From JANMGV01 sp037440405 (GTDB taxonomy: Bacteria > Planctomycetota > Planctomycetia > Pirellulales > Pirellulaceae): a stretch of DNA of 64,000 bases. Below the pieces are notes generated by a model, which had not been told where the DNA came from, did not search any database, and worked only from the letters and a program-made list of their open reading frames with translations. The position numbers and the translations under genes were made by a program. Below, piece after piece: positions 55,401-64,000 of this stretch. Location: positions 18,777-82,776 of the forward strand of contig JBBIUE010000010.1 of the NCBI GenBank assembly GCA_037440405.1, given 5' to 3'. Every line of letters begins with the position of its first letter. The stretch's first letter is position 1.

Positions 55401-57178
55401 GCAGGAATAGGTAGATTGGCATTCGTGAGCTGCGATGAGGCGAAAAGCGCATTGTCCGAACCGGGCTGAGCACAGGTGCTTGAAAGTCGCGGGCCGGCTT
55501 TTAACTCCTTCACGAGCCGACCGGACTGGATCTCGTAAACTCGCGAAGGGATGATCGAGCCGGATTCTCCCAAAGGAGAGATCAAGCAGTATTTGCCGCT
55601 ACCGCTGATCGTCGGTTGATAAATGGCCTTTGCATCGAGGGGAATGAGCGCATGTTCATAATTGTTTCTGAGCGCGCTCCAAATCGCTTCATTCACCTCG
55701 GGTTCAGAAGTTCGCATGGCGGCTTCCCGGGCTAATGCTAAGGCGAGCCCAGGGTTCTTCTGAACATGTAACGAAGACTGAGCCGCTAGGCGCAGACCTT
55801 CAGACGTTCGCAGAAGATTCTCAGCTCGCTGTCGCTGTTCCTTTTCAGCGACTAGCGAATTCCAGATGGCTCCGGAAGCGGCCAGGCTCGTCAGCAACGT
55901 GAAGATGATCGTGATACCCGCAGCAATGGCGAGTGATTGATTTCGGGCAATCCAACGTCGAACAGTTTTCGTTAGAGACGCTCGCCTCGCGAGAATCGGT
56001 TGATCCTGAGCGAATCGACGCAAGTCTGCCGCCATATCTGCAGCAGACTGATAGCGGTCCTGCGGGAACTTGTCCGTTGCCTTCTGAATGATGATCTCCA
56101 GCTCTTCAGGGATATTGGGGTTGATCAGTCGCAGGCGTTTCGGATCTTCAAAGGTCACTTGCCGCAAAATCTCTTGGGCTGTCGAACCACTGAACGCTTT
56201 TTGTAGCGACAGCAGTTCGTACAGGGTGATTCCGAGCGAGTAGATGTCCGTTCGATGGTCCACCAAGAAACGTCTCCCTGAAGCTTGCTCTGGACTCATA
56301 TATCGCAACGTACCAACGATATCACCCGAGTGCGTTTCTTTGGGCAAATCTTGGATGATTGCCAATCCGAAGTCCGTGACCCAAGCGTGTCCGGAATGGT
56401 CGATCAAGATGTTCGACGGCTTAATGTCTCGATGAATCACCCCCTGCTCATGAGCGTGCTCAAGGGCATCTGCAATTTCGGCACCAAGCTCTGCTATGGT
56501 TCTGAAAAGCTGACTGGTGTTCGTATGTCCGCGTCGCGAACCGAATGCCGCAGCGAAGTCATCCGCATTCAAGGGCGATCGAAATTGCGAGGGCTTGGCC
56601 GAGGCGGTGTTCTTGGGCGAATGGATATCGCTCTGAATGGTTTTCGATTTGGCTTTTGCCTTCGTGTCGCTCTTGCTTGGAAACTGCTGACTCGACACGA
56701 AATCATGCAACAACTTGATCATCGTCGCCAAATTGTTGCCTTCGATCAATCGCATCACGTAAAAGTGATAGTCTCGCTCACAGCCGATATGATAAACGGG
56801 AACAATGTTCGGGTGACTTAATTGGGCTGCCGCTCGGGCCTCCCTCTTGAAGCGGTTCAAGTGATTCGTGTCCAGCAGAGCAGTCGGGAGCAGCGCTTTC
56901 AAAGCAACGCGTCGATTCAATGCTGTTTCGATTGCCTCGAAAACGATTCCCATTCCACCACGACCAATTTCATGCAGGATCTCAAAATCGGTCAGAGCCA
57001 TCAAACCGCGTACAGTGGACTCGTAACGTGCATTCTCATTTGCTCGCTTGATCGCTGAGGGACCTTCGGCGATGGTTACACTCATGGACTGCGTCAAACG
57101 CTCATTCCCCTGGTGTTCTGTAGGCTTGGCCTGAGATGATTCTGACGCGCTTGCAGAACAATGATTGGGCCCGGACAT
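52438..57178 (-). CDS. Ser/Thr protein kinase with transmembrane helix and WD40 repeats
   Basis: About 1580 residues, split by ten Ns at 53772-53781. Numbering from the ATG at 57334, the kinase domain spans about 117-440: GRGGMG, 'RVALKALL' Lys, HRDIKPSN and DFGLAII, GTLRYMSPEQ. A Lys/Ser-rich insert lies at about 215-250. A membrane helix follows at 468-490, then many WD40-type strands ending in a WD-like dipeptide ('LWDLT', 'LHVWKTDD', 'LRFWRTTT', 'IWDLDSG'). The kinase faces the cytoplasm and the propeller the other side. I prefer the ATG at 57178, which has a strong AAGG-type site upstream. Across the N run the frame shifts, but WD repeats continue in 52438-53742, so both parts are one gene. 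Confidence 0.9.
53772..53781. other. assembly gap (10 N) inside the WD40 region
   Basis: Ten undetermined bases. The upstream part ends in one frame and the downstream part continues WD40 repeats in another (SLWDVNASNSIKLND just after the gap). The frame break is therefore most likely due to the placeholder length or a local error. Confidence 0.98.
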
Positions 57179-57509
57179 GTCTTCACCCTTTCCTTGCGAC
57201 GGAATCAATGCACCACGATCGTTATTCTCGCAGAAACGGCGACACGACGCAACAATTGCAGGGGTAAATAATTTATCAGCAATATCTGTCGCTACAGAGA
57301 GATGGCTAGAATCGACACTCCATTGAGAGAACAACGCAAAAAAAGCTGCAACACGAACAAATTATCCACGTTTTTGCATCCTTTTTCAGGCTTTGCGAGG
57401 AAAGTCCTGGACCTTCGGTCGATCGTTCGAGACGCAAATCAAAAGGATGTATTTGTTGTAAAATGGAGAGTATCCGCAATTTCGTTCACTTTCTCATGGG
57501 TCAGTCGTC

Positions 57510-58814
57510 TTGGGTATCACCGTCTTCTACAGCGGCCGAATCGCCGAACTTGATCGAATCGAAGAAATGGAGGATCGCGTCATCGATCTGGCCTTGGCGA
57601 TAGGAGGGCTGACGAATCTGTGGCGGAGTTGGTCGAAAGTACCTCCCGGCCGAGTTGTCCGGGGCTTGATTGCCAATCTGTTTCCCGGCCAAGATTCGAT
57701 AAGTCTCTTGGTTTCTCCGGAAGGCTGGTTGGTGCCGCTGCACGAAATCTCTGCCGCAGAAGAGGAGGCATTCAGCGGGCCGCCGACGTGTTGGGTCAAA
57801 ACACAATTCGGCTCACTGGAGGGACATGTGGCCCTGGTCGAACTCCTGCGGTTTCTCAAACGGGAGTTTTTTCCTGATCTCCAAGTTCAGGACGAAGGAG
57901 AGTATTGGGAGTCCCGCGATTTGAAGCGGCTCCATGCAAAACGAATTCAAATGCAAACCATGATCGGTGAGTTTGCTGATCAGCTTTGCATGCACGGGTT
58001 GTCCCCAGAAGCTGCAGAAGACACCAACATTCTCGTTCATCGAATCGAGCGCGTTGCGGAGCAGGTCCACCGAATACTTAAACGCCCTCTCGAACATCCA
58101 CCCGTCGATCTCGATGGGATAAATGATGCCAACACCGATCTCAACATGAAAAAATGGGAGGCGTTTTATCGCGAGCAGCGTCGCCAACAAGAACGAATCA
58201 GCCGAGTGATCGACGACGAAATGCGCGCTGGGAAGCGGCCATCCGAGGCGTTAGACGCTGCTCTCAGTCGCGAAATGTCGTGGGACGTTCACGATCAGGA
58301 TGAGGAGAGAGCAGCAAAGCTCGACACGTCAGATGATTGGGGGCGCGAGGATTCTCGCGAAAGTGAGGTAGAACTTGGGGGATCTTGGCGCAGTGCGACG
58401 GACTCGATGCCCTATGTAGAACAAGATTCACTTGATTGCTACGGAGTGGAGCCACACCCGCTCCTGCAAATGGCCTTGGATTTTTCTCTTCAAGTTCATT
58501 TATTGCTCGAACGCAATTCTTTGATTCAATCCAGTGCGGCCCAAATCCTGCGACAAGCGATCGGCGAACTGCGAGGTGGATTGGTACAAGGTCTGCATTG
58601 CTCTGAAGCGACTCTGCATTCGGATAGGAGAGGCTGGGCGGTCGTGCAAATGAAGCGAGCCCTTCGGGGCACTGCCTTCGGACGAGGTGCGGCCTTCGCA
58701 CTCCGCGGTGGCAGTCACATCAACCATTCTGAATTTGAATTCCTGAATGAACAGTTCGTAGGCTTCCAAGAGGAGATTCAGAAATTGCTTGCGACGCTTC
58801 TACCCCCGGACTAG
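57510..58814 (+). CDS. unknown protein, acidic and helical
   Basis: I do not recognise this 434-residue cytoplasmic protein. The first 130 residues mix strands and helices ('VIDLALAIGGLTNLWRSWSKVPPGRVVRGLIANLFPG', then 'SISLLVSPEGWLVPLHEI'). The middle is strongly helical and charged ('KKWEAFYREQRRQQERISRVIDDEMRAG') with an Asp/Glu-rich linker. The last 110 residues are helical. Codon use and length support a real gene. It is divergent from the kinase-WD40 gene, about 330 bases apart from that start. Confidence 0.7.
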   Translation: MGITVFYSGRIAELDRIEEMEDRVIDLALAIGGLTNLWRSWSKVPPGRVVRGLIANLFPGQDSISLLVSPEGWLVPLHEISAAEEEAFSGPPTCWVKTQFGSLEGHVALVELLRFLKREFFPDLQVQDEGEYWESRDLKRLHAKRIQMQTMIGEFADQLCMHGLSPEAAEDTNILVHRIERVAEQVHRILKRPLEHPPVDLDGINDANTDLNMKKWEAFYREQRRQQERISRVIDDEMRAGKRPSEALDAALSREMSWDVHDQDEERAAKLDTSDDWGREDSRESEVELGGSWRSATDSMPYVEQDSLDCYGVEPHPLLQMALDFSLQVHLLLERNSLIQSSAAQILRQAIGELRGGLVQGLHCSEATLHSDRRGWAVVQMKRALRGTAFGRGAAFALRGGSHINHSEFEFLNEQFVGFQEEIQKLLATLLPPD

Positions 58815-59198
58815 CAAGTCCGCTGAACAATCGTCCTAAGGCGAGCAGAATTTCAATTGCTACCAGCCATAGCCTGTGACGGCAGTAAAGGAGCGTCGCT
58901 TCTGTTTCACTTACGCTTCCTCGGGCTGGCAAACCTTCACTTGCCGATCGCCTGCATAGTTTCAGGCTTATGGAAACAGACCGACCATCGAGAATAATTT
59001 CCGTTATATTGAAATCCGATGGCAAGCGATTTCCAGCCGCGATCGTTTCACGAAATTTGCCATAAGGACGCGTACCATCCAATTGAATAGCCACGATTCA
59101 TCCGGAGACTCGAGCTCACTGGCCTTCGATCGCGACAATTATTGGCGTCCACATTGCCACCATCAATTACTACATCATTGGCCTGTGACGAGACTGAA
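58815..59198. other. intergenic stretch before the sulfatase gene
   Basis: About 380 bases with no supported gene. Minus-strand frames 58720-59094 and 59048-59311 overlap coding sequence of both neighbours and show no motif. It probably holds the sulfatase promoter. Confidence 0.4.
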
Positions 59199-60836
59199 AT
59201 GAGACGTTCAAGTTCATTCCAATTGTTCCTCCTGATGGGAAGTTCCATGTTCGTCGCGAACCTTGGAACCCCCTCCGTTCTTTGGTCTGCTACCAACCAG
59301 CCGAACATCATCTTTGTCTTTTCCGATGACCACGCCGAACACGCGGTATCAGCCTATGGCTCTCGGGTGAATGAGACACCCCATTTGGATCGCATGGCGC
59401 GCGAGGGTGCGCGATTGATCAACAGTTTCGTGACGAACTCCATCTGCACGCCGAGCCGAGCAACACTGCTCACCGGCCAATATTCACATCGTAATGGCGT
59501 TCCGGTCTTCAATCGTTTTGATGGCAGTCGCGATCATGTGGCGAAACGACTGCAGGCCGGCGGCTACCATACGTGCATGATCGGCAAGTGGCATCTCGGT
59601 AGCGATCCCACCGGTTTCGATGACTGGATCGTGCTGCCTGGCCAAGGAGCTTATTGGAATCCGCAGTTCTTGCTTCCTGGGAAAAGGAAACTAACCATCG
59701 AAGGGCACGTCACGGATGTGATTACAGACCTCGGTATCGAATGGTTGCAAACTCGTTCGAAGGAGAAGCCCTTTTTCCTGATGCTCCATCATAAAGCACC
59801 CCATCGAGCTTGGGAGCCGGCAACTAGGCACATCGAGATGTTTAGGGACAGATGGATTCCTGAACCTGAAACGCTTTGGGATGACTATGCAACGAGACCA
59901 ACCGCTCTGCCAACCAATCAACAAACCGTCGCTCGCGATTTGACTCGCCGCGATCTCAAACTGACGCCACCAGAGGATCTAACGGGACAAGAACTGCGAG
60001 CCTGGTACGATTCCGTTCCTATGGAATTGGAGGTCGAAGGAAGGTTGTTAACTGGAGATGACTTGGTTCGCTGGAAGTATCAGAAATATATGCGCGACTA
60101 CTTGGGTTGCGTTCAAGGGATTGACGACGGACTCGGTAAACTCCTAGACTTTCTCGATGAAACAGGCCTTACTGAAAACACCATCATCATCTATTCAGCG
60201 GACAATGGGTGGTTTCTTGGAGACCACGGACTCTACGATAAGCGATTCATGTACGAGCACGGTCTGCACGTGCCCTTAATCGCGCGAGGTCCCGGAATCG
60301 AAAAAGGGATCGTTCCCGATCAATTTGTGGTGAACATCGACCTGGCTCCAACGTTTCTTGACCTGGCGGGCCTTCCGATTCCCGATTCCATGCAAGGCCG
60401 TTCCATCGCACCACTCTTACGTGGAGAGTCTCCGAATGACTGGCGAACGAGCATCTATTACCGCTATTACCACGACCCCGGCCATCACAACACTGCCGCT
60501 CATCTTGGCATTCGAACTGCAACGCACAAGCTGATTCACTACGATCGGCGCGGAACTTACGAGCTTTTCGACCTTCGAAGCGATCCAAACGAGCTGCATA
60601 ACTTGCTCTTTGATGAATCGGAAAGGAATGCACCACACGTCGCATCGACCTTCGAAAAACTGCGATCGGAGTTACTTGAACTGCAACGGCAGTATGAAGA
60701 TGACGGGATGTATTCGGACCCAGCGTCCTGGCCCAAGGGTGGAGTGGATGGTCCGTGGAATGACTATCAATCAATGGGTACAAGCACCATTTCGCAGGCC
60801 CTCCGAGAAGCCCACGCGCAGGCACCGTCGAGGTAG
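59199..60836 (+). CDS. S1-family sulfatase, exported
   Basis: A 545-residue formylglycine-dependent sulfatase. After a signal peptide ('LFLLMGSSMFVANLGT') it has 'NIIFVFSDDHAEHAVSAYGS' with the metal-binding Asp pair. 'SICTPSRATLLTG' holds the CxPSR site whose Cys becomes formylglycine. 'MIGKWHLGSDPTGFDDW', 'YSADNGWFLGDHGLYDKRF' and 'YEHGLHVPLIARGPG' complete the active site. It removes sulfate from polysaccharide or other sulfated substrates; activity needs the radical SAM or FGE maturation enzyme, neither of which is next to it. The ATG at 59199 (MRRSSSF) is preferred to 59142 because the signal peptide starts there. It is convergent with the DUF3472 gene. Confidence 0.95.
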   Translation: MRRSSSFQLFLLMGSSMFVANLGTPSVLWSATNQPNIIFVFSDDHAEHAVSAYGSRVNETPHLDRMAREGARLINSFVTNSICTPSRATLLTGQYSHRNGVPVFNRFDGSRDHVAKRLQAGGYHTCMIGKWHLGSDPTGFDDWIVLPGQGAYWNPQFLLPGKRKLTIEGHVTDVITDLGIEWLQTRSKEKPFFLMLHHKAPHRAWEPATRHIEMFRDRWIPEPETLWDDYATRPTALPTNQQTVARDLTRRDLKLTPPEDLTGQELRAWYDSVPMELEVEGRLLTGDDLVRWKYQKYMRDYLGCVQGIDDGLGKLLDFLDETGLTENTIIIYSADNGWFLGDHGLYDKRFMYEHGLHVPLIARGPGIEKGIVPDQFVVNIDLAPTFLDLAGLPIPDSMQGRSIAPLLRGESPNDWRTSIYYRYYHDPGHHNTAAHLGIRTATHKLIHYDRRGTYELFDLRSDPNELHNLLFDESERNAPHVASTFEKLRSELLELQRQYEDDGMYSDPASWPKGGVDGPWNDYQSMGTSTISQALREAHAQAPSR

Positions 60837-60947
60837 CACTCGTTAGCTCTTCCAGCGTACTCCAAGCGGATGGACAATTGGGACCAAATGTCGGATGATC
60901 TGCAATGAAGGGTTGTCGTCATGCGCTCAACCCAGTCGTCTTTGCTG

Positions 60948-62273
60948 TTATCGGGGAAGCTTGTCGAATTCGATACTCGGAGGATCGCTTTGGGAAAGTT
61001 CGAGGCGAAACGTCTCGCCTGCTCGAACGGAAGAAGAGAAAAAGCCGCAATTCCTGAGAAAGAAAACTCCGTCCTGCGTTCCCCCCTCAAAATCGATGCG
61101 ATGCCGACCTCCACCGGTTGCATCGACAGAAAAACGAGCTTGAGAACATGGTTCCCAACGTCCTTCGACATCTCCAACCCAAACATTCCCATACAGGCAT
61201 CGACGTTCGACATGCCCCCAACTGGGATTGAAACTCTCGAGGAACGAGTGGAAGCCTCGCAGATGCGTGTTCGTGCGAGGACGGCGAAAACTGGCGATCA
61301 ATTTCCAATCTGGTTCTCGTACATCGCTGAACCAACTGGTGTAGATGGTGTTACCATTTCCATCCGGTGCGACTTCCGTTAAAAACCGGTAGGTTCGTCC
61401 GGCTTGCCAAGAATACACAAGGTAACTCTGCCCGCCCGAGCCTTCGTTGCCGAACTGCCCGATGCGTACTCCAGGTCCGCGCGCCACTTCGACCACTCGC
61501 TGATCCTCGGGAATTTGTTTCGGGTCATCGGTTTGAAACGGACTCCAGACAGAGAATAAGATCCGCCGTTCGGACTTAGTGTTGACCTGCATACCGAAGT
61601 AGCCTTCGCGGAATCCATTGGCCATGAAATACGATCCAATGGGGTCTTGCCCTTCGGGAACGGTTAACTCGGTGTAGGCATACTTCAGCTCACGATCGGC
61701 GGGTGTCACATACGTTAAATGGACACTTGGACCGCGTCTTCCCCAATAGAACATGTTCCCTTCATTGGATCGCACAAACTGGAGGTCGAGTCCTTCCGTC
61801 GAGGAGGAAACCGTCAAGTCTTGAAATCTTCCAAAGTCCAGGGCTGTCGTCTCAATGCCGCGCAAGTCAATTCGAACATAGCCCGGAGCTTCTACTTGGA
61901 TCTCACCTGCTTCCATCCACCGGGCATCAGGAGAATGCAAGGCAATCTTGGTTAACTCGCGATCTTGATAGTTGCTTGCGACAGTGGCACTTTCGCGCTC
62001 AATGGCCCCGAGAATCGAAAGTTTCAAGTGACAAGCCCGATTCACATGGAAAAAGATCGAAAAGATCTCTTGAGGATCACTCCATCGAAGCGCACCATCG
62101 CGGCGAATAGATTCACCGCCAGGTTCGGGAGCCGTTCGAAACGTATTTCCTCCCAGCGGTATCTTCCAATCCGCACCTTGAACAAACGGAATCGTAGCGA
62201 TGAACCAAACTGCGATGCAGCCACCTAGTTTCCATGCTTGCTGGCGTCGACTTCTATCGGCGGACTTTTCCAT
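60948..62273 (-). CDS. exported DUF3472-domain protein
   Basis: About 441 residues from the ATG at 62273 (MEKSADRS); the frame is open further up to 62408, but that part overlaps the previous gene. A hydrophobic segment ('GCIAVWFIATIPFVQGAD') is a signal peptide or anchor. The N-terminal part resembles a DUF5077-like beta domain. The central and C-terminal part is DUF3472 ('YFMANGFREGYFGMQVNT', 'RILFSVWSPFQTDDP', 'WQAGRTYRFLTEVAPDG'). These are secreted beta-rich proteins of unknown activity found beside sulfatases and glycosidases. Its start overlaps the 3' end of the dockerin-type gene by 20 bases, so the two are probably coupled. Confidence 0.83.
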   Translation of the reverse strand: MEKSADRSRRQQAWKLGGCIAVWFIATIPFVQGADWKIPLGGNTFRTAPEPGGESIRRDGALRWSDPQEIFSIFFHVNRACHLKLSILGAIERESATVASNYQDRELTKIALHSPDARWMEAGEIQVEAPGYVRIDLRGIETTALDFGRFQDLTVSSSTEGLDLQFVRSNEGNMFYWGRRGPSVHLTYVTPADRELKYAYTELTVPEGQDPIGSYFMANGFREGYFGMQVNTKSERRILFSVWSPFQTDDPKQIPEDQRVVEVARGPGVRIGQFGNEGSGGQSYLVYSWQAGRTYRFLTEVAPDGNGNTIYTSWFSDVREPDWKLIASFRRPRTNTHLRGFHSFLESFNPSWGHVERRCLYGNVWVGDVEGRWEPCSQARFSVDATGGGRHRIDFEGGTQDGVFFLRNCGFFSSSVRAGETFRLELSQSDPPSIEFDKLPR

Positions 62274-64000
62274 AGCGTGCTCGAAATTGATTGGCGTCGA
62301 GTTCATTGATTGTTCCGTTCCAATCATAGTCGAATGCGGAATCGAAGAAGAGCTGTCCTTGGCTTCGACCAAATGTATTCTTGCAGGCATTGGAATCCTT
62401 TCCGTCAATCACCCCATCGCCATTGAAGTCGGAGAAAATGCGGAAATAACCGTCGGACCGGGTATTACCGCGAACCAGGTTTCCGCCCGGAGTTCCATCG
62501 CCATCGCCATCAAGCATAACGCCGTGCCGCGTAATTGCCGCCGCGTTCAGCGTCAGACGATAGTTTCCATCGGCTAGCGATCCACCAATGATTCGCAGCG
62601 GATCCGTGGTCGAGGTACTGCCGAAGGTCAGCGTCGCTCGAGTCTGCGTGCCGTTGTTGAAAGTACTGGTTGCGACATGAATCGTCGCCTGTGAGTAAGG
62701 AACGAAAGCATTGGGATTGAACGCTGCAAAGGCATCACTCCGTTCGAGCAGAAATGCATTGGGCTCGATATCGACCACGGAATTGAAATCGACCGTGATA
62801 CTACGAATCATCGACCGTTGACTGCCCGCACCAAAGACCAACTTGCCGACTGTTGGGGCAACCGCAATGACATTGATGCTGAACGAGAGTTGCGATTCAC
62901 CACCATCTTCATCCATTGCAGTGATCGTAACGGATTGGTTGCTCATCGTTGTTATGGGTGTGTACGACCACGTCCAACTTCCATCGGCAAGTTTGTTGAT
63001 GGTCCCGAGAGAGACATTCAGGGAGACCGTATCTGATGGGACGTCAAACCAAGTTCCGGAGTTGACGAGCGGTTGGCCGATCAAACCGCTCACAGAGGAA
63101 GACTGCACGGTCAACTGCGGTGGCACGTTTTCGATGGACAGCGTTGTTATAGCGATATCTGACAGCTGCGGCGAGCCGGAGTCCCGGACTCGCATTGCGA
63201 TGGTTCGCGCCGCAAGCTGGTCGGGGAAGACCAGCGTTGGCATCGAACCGGTGGCGTCGACGTTAAAAGTAACACCGTCGTAATCAAGGTCCCATTCGTA
63301 GGTTAATTCTTGGCCAGCGTCTTCATCGAAAGCAGAGCCATGCAGTTCGAAAGGCACGCCTTCCCATCCAATATACGGACCCCCGGCATTCGCGACCGGA
63401 GCATCATTTTGATCGATAATCTCGATCGTAAACCGTTGCAGAACACTGGCACCGCCCGAATCGGTGCTCAGTATATCGATGTAACCGGAAGGTGTGGATT
63501 CGTAGTTCAGCGGAATGTTACCAACGCGTACTTGATCTCCAACGATGACGAAGTAGCTGCTCAATCCGCCGGGCTGAATCGAGTATTCAAATACTTCAAA
63601 CAAATCGGGGTCATCCGTGGTCAATACTCCCACCAATCGATCCGTTTCATTCTCGTTGACTTGATGAAAGGAGAGGTGGGCACCGGTTGGAGCATCATTC
63701 TCTTCAATGCCGGGAGTGCCATCCATCACAAAACTCGCTCGCCAATTGGAAGGAAGGTTGTACAAGCTCGGATTCATGTAGATCGGAGTGAGTGATGGGC
63801 CTCCACCATCGGTGATCGAGGGCCAGCCTGCTCCAGTATCGTCGTAGGTAAACGATTGGATCAAGGTGCCACCTTGGGCGATGACATCGATGCGTTGACT
63901 GAGTAGTGCCAGCCATGTACCGGAGTAGGACTGAGTAGTGCCGACGGACTGAGTAGTGCCAGCCATGTACCGCGTAATAGCGGACTGAGTAGGACTGAGT
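62254..64000 (-). CDS. C-terminal part of a large secreted protein with dockerin-like repeat
   Basis: Partial: the frame is open to the right edge of the window. Reading inwards there is a lamin-tail-like segment ('FTYDDTGAGWPSITDGGGPSL'), cadherin-like and PKD-like immunoglobulin-fold domains ('APTGAHLSFHQVNENET', 'NDAPVANAGGPYIGWEG', 'YEWDLDYDGVTFN') and a further beta domain. The C terminus is a dockerin-like pair of calcium-binding loops, DFNGDGVIDGKDSNACKNTFG and DYDWNGTINELDANQFRARYG. This layout is typical of giant planctomycete surface proteins; the dockerin-like tail may anchor or sort the protein. The first 25 or so residues at the edge come from a short repeat (GTTQS repeated) and may be assembly artefact. 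Confidence 0.85.
   Translation of the reverse strand, partial: LSPTQSAITRYMAGTTQSVGTTQSYSGTWLALLSQRIDVIAQGGTLIQSFTYDDTGAGWPSITDGGGPSLTPIYMNPSLYNLPSNWRASFVMDGTPGIEENDAPTGAHLSFHQVNENETDRLVGVLTTDDPDLFEVFEYSIQPGGLSSYFVIVGDQVRVGNIPLNYESTPSGYIDILSTDSGGASVLQRFTIEIIDQNDAPVANAGGPYIGWEGVPFELHGSAFDEDAGQELTYEWDLDYDGVTFNVDATGSMPTLVFPDQLAARTIAMRVRDSGSPQLSDIAITTLSIENVPPQLTVQSSSVSGLIGQPLVNSGTWFDVPSDTVSLNVSLGTINKLADGSWTWSYTPITTMSNQSVTITAMDEDGGESQLSFSINVIAVAPTVGKLVFGAGSQRSMIRSITVDFNSVVDIEPNAFLLERSDAFAAFNPNAFVPYSQATIHVATSTFNNGTQTRATLTFGSTSTTDPLRIIGGSLADGNYRLTLNAAAITRHGVMLDGDGDGTPGGNLVRGNTRSDGYFRIFSDFNGDGVIDGKDSNACKNTFGRSQGQLFFDSAFDYDWNGTINELDANQFRARYGKVRR
63897..64000. repeat. short direct repeats at the window edge
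   Basis: A 26-base sequence (GACTGAGTAGTGCCAGCCAT, then GTACCG) occurs at 63897-63922 and again, exactly, at 63947-63972, a 50-base spacing. Shorter GACTGAGTAG pieces fill the rest. The pattern of overlapping partial copies is more like a mis-joined contig end than a natural repeat, although it keeps the reading frame. Confidence 0.8.

Noticed and set aside
62818..63795. Plus-strand frames opposite the dockerin-type gene
   Set aside because: They are antisense shadows of the low-complexity immunoglobulin-fold repeats and have no domain of their own.

Overview
The window looks like a chromosome fragment of a planctomycete, most likely near Pirellulales. Evidence: three large Hanks-type Ser/Thr kinases with planctomycete architectures (one fused to a chaperone-like module, one to WD40 repeats), an ECF sigma factor translationally coupled to a kinase, an S1 sulfatase, a secreted protein ending in a dockerin-like calcium-binding repeat, DUF3472 and TIGR02996-type proteins, and GC of roughly the low to mid fifties. 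Family assignments come from reading motifs; no database search was run. Two runs of N (11783-11817 and 53772-53781) show that this is a draft assembly, and both lie inside kinase genes.

Region 1, about 0.3-9 kb, is accessory. An SRPBCC / ArsR-type regulator / SRPBCC operon is followed by three scattered paralogues of an unrecognised family that share an N-terminal motif, FPAAHSxDxxWFAxD. One of these is coupled by a 4-base overlap to a radical SAM enzyme. The same stretch holds a serpin, a TIGR02996-type gene, a GC-richer unknown gene, a near-perfect 26-bp inverted repeat, an IS4-type transposase remnant and small tandem repeats. Three neighbouring genes here are each broken by one in-frame stop codon (TAA, TAA, TAG), so the region is decaying or carries sequencing errors.

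Region 2, about 9-24 kb, is mainly housekeeping: a BON-domain protein, an EamA exporter, deoC, an ECF sigma factor with its kinase, mnmA and metH. It ends with a three-gene set of exopolysaccharide type (membrane protein, CpsD/MinD-like ATPase, ExeA-like ATPase) followed by a HisN-like phosphatase.

Region 3, about 24-42.5 kb, has a secreted alpha/beta hydrolase, the kinase/Hsp70-like fusion, a GT2 glycosyltransferase, leuS, map, a secreted glycoside hydrolase with discoidin-like domains, divergent queE and queF, a sugar isomerase, purQ, and a SulP transporter whose fused carbonic-anhydrase-like domain has lost its zinc ligands. An intact stand-alone beta-carbonic anhydrase sits directly upstream of the SulP gene.

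Region 4, about 43-64 kb, has a very large exported protein with a probable TIM barrel, a beta-CASP metallo-hydrolase followed closely by asnB, a SUKH-like/TPR-like protein, the kinase-WD40 protein split by a gap, an unknown conserved-looking protein, a sulfatase, a DUF3472 protein and a dockerin-type protein that runs off the right edge into short repeats. I saw no rRNA, tRNA or CRISPR array.
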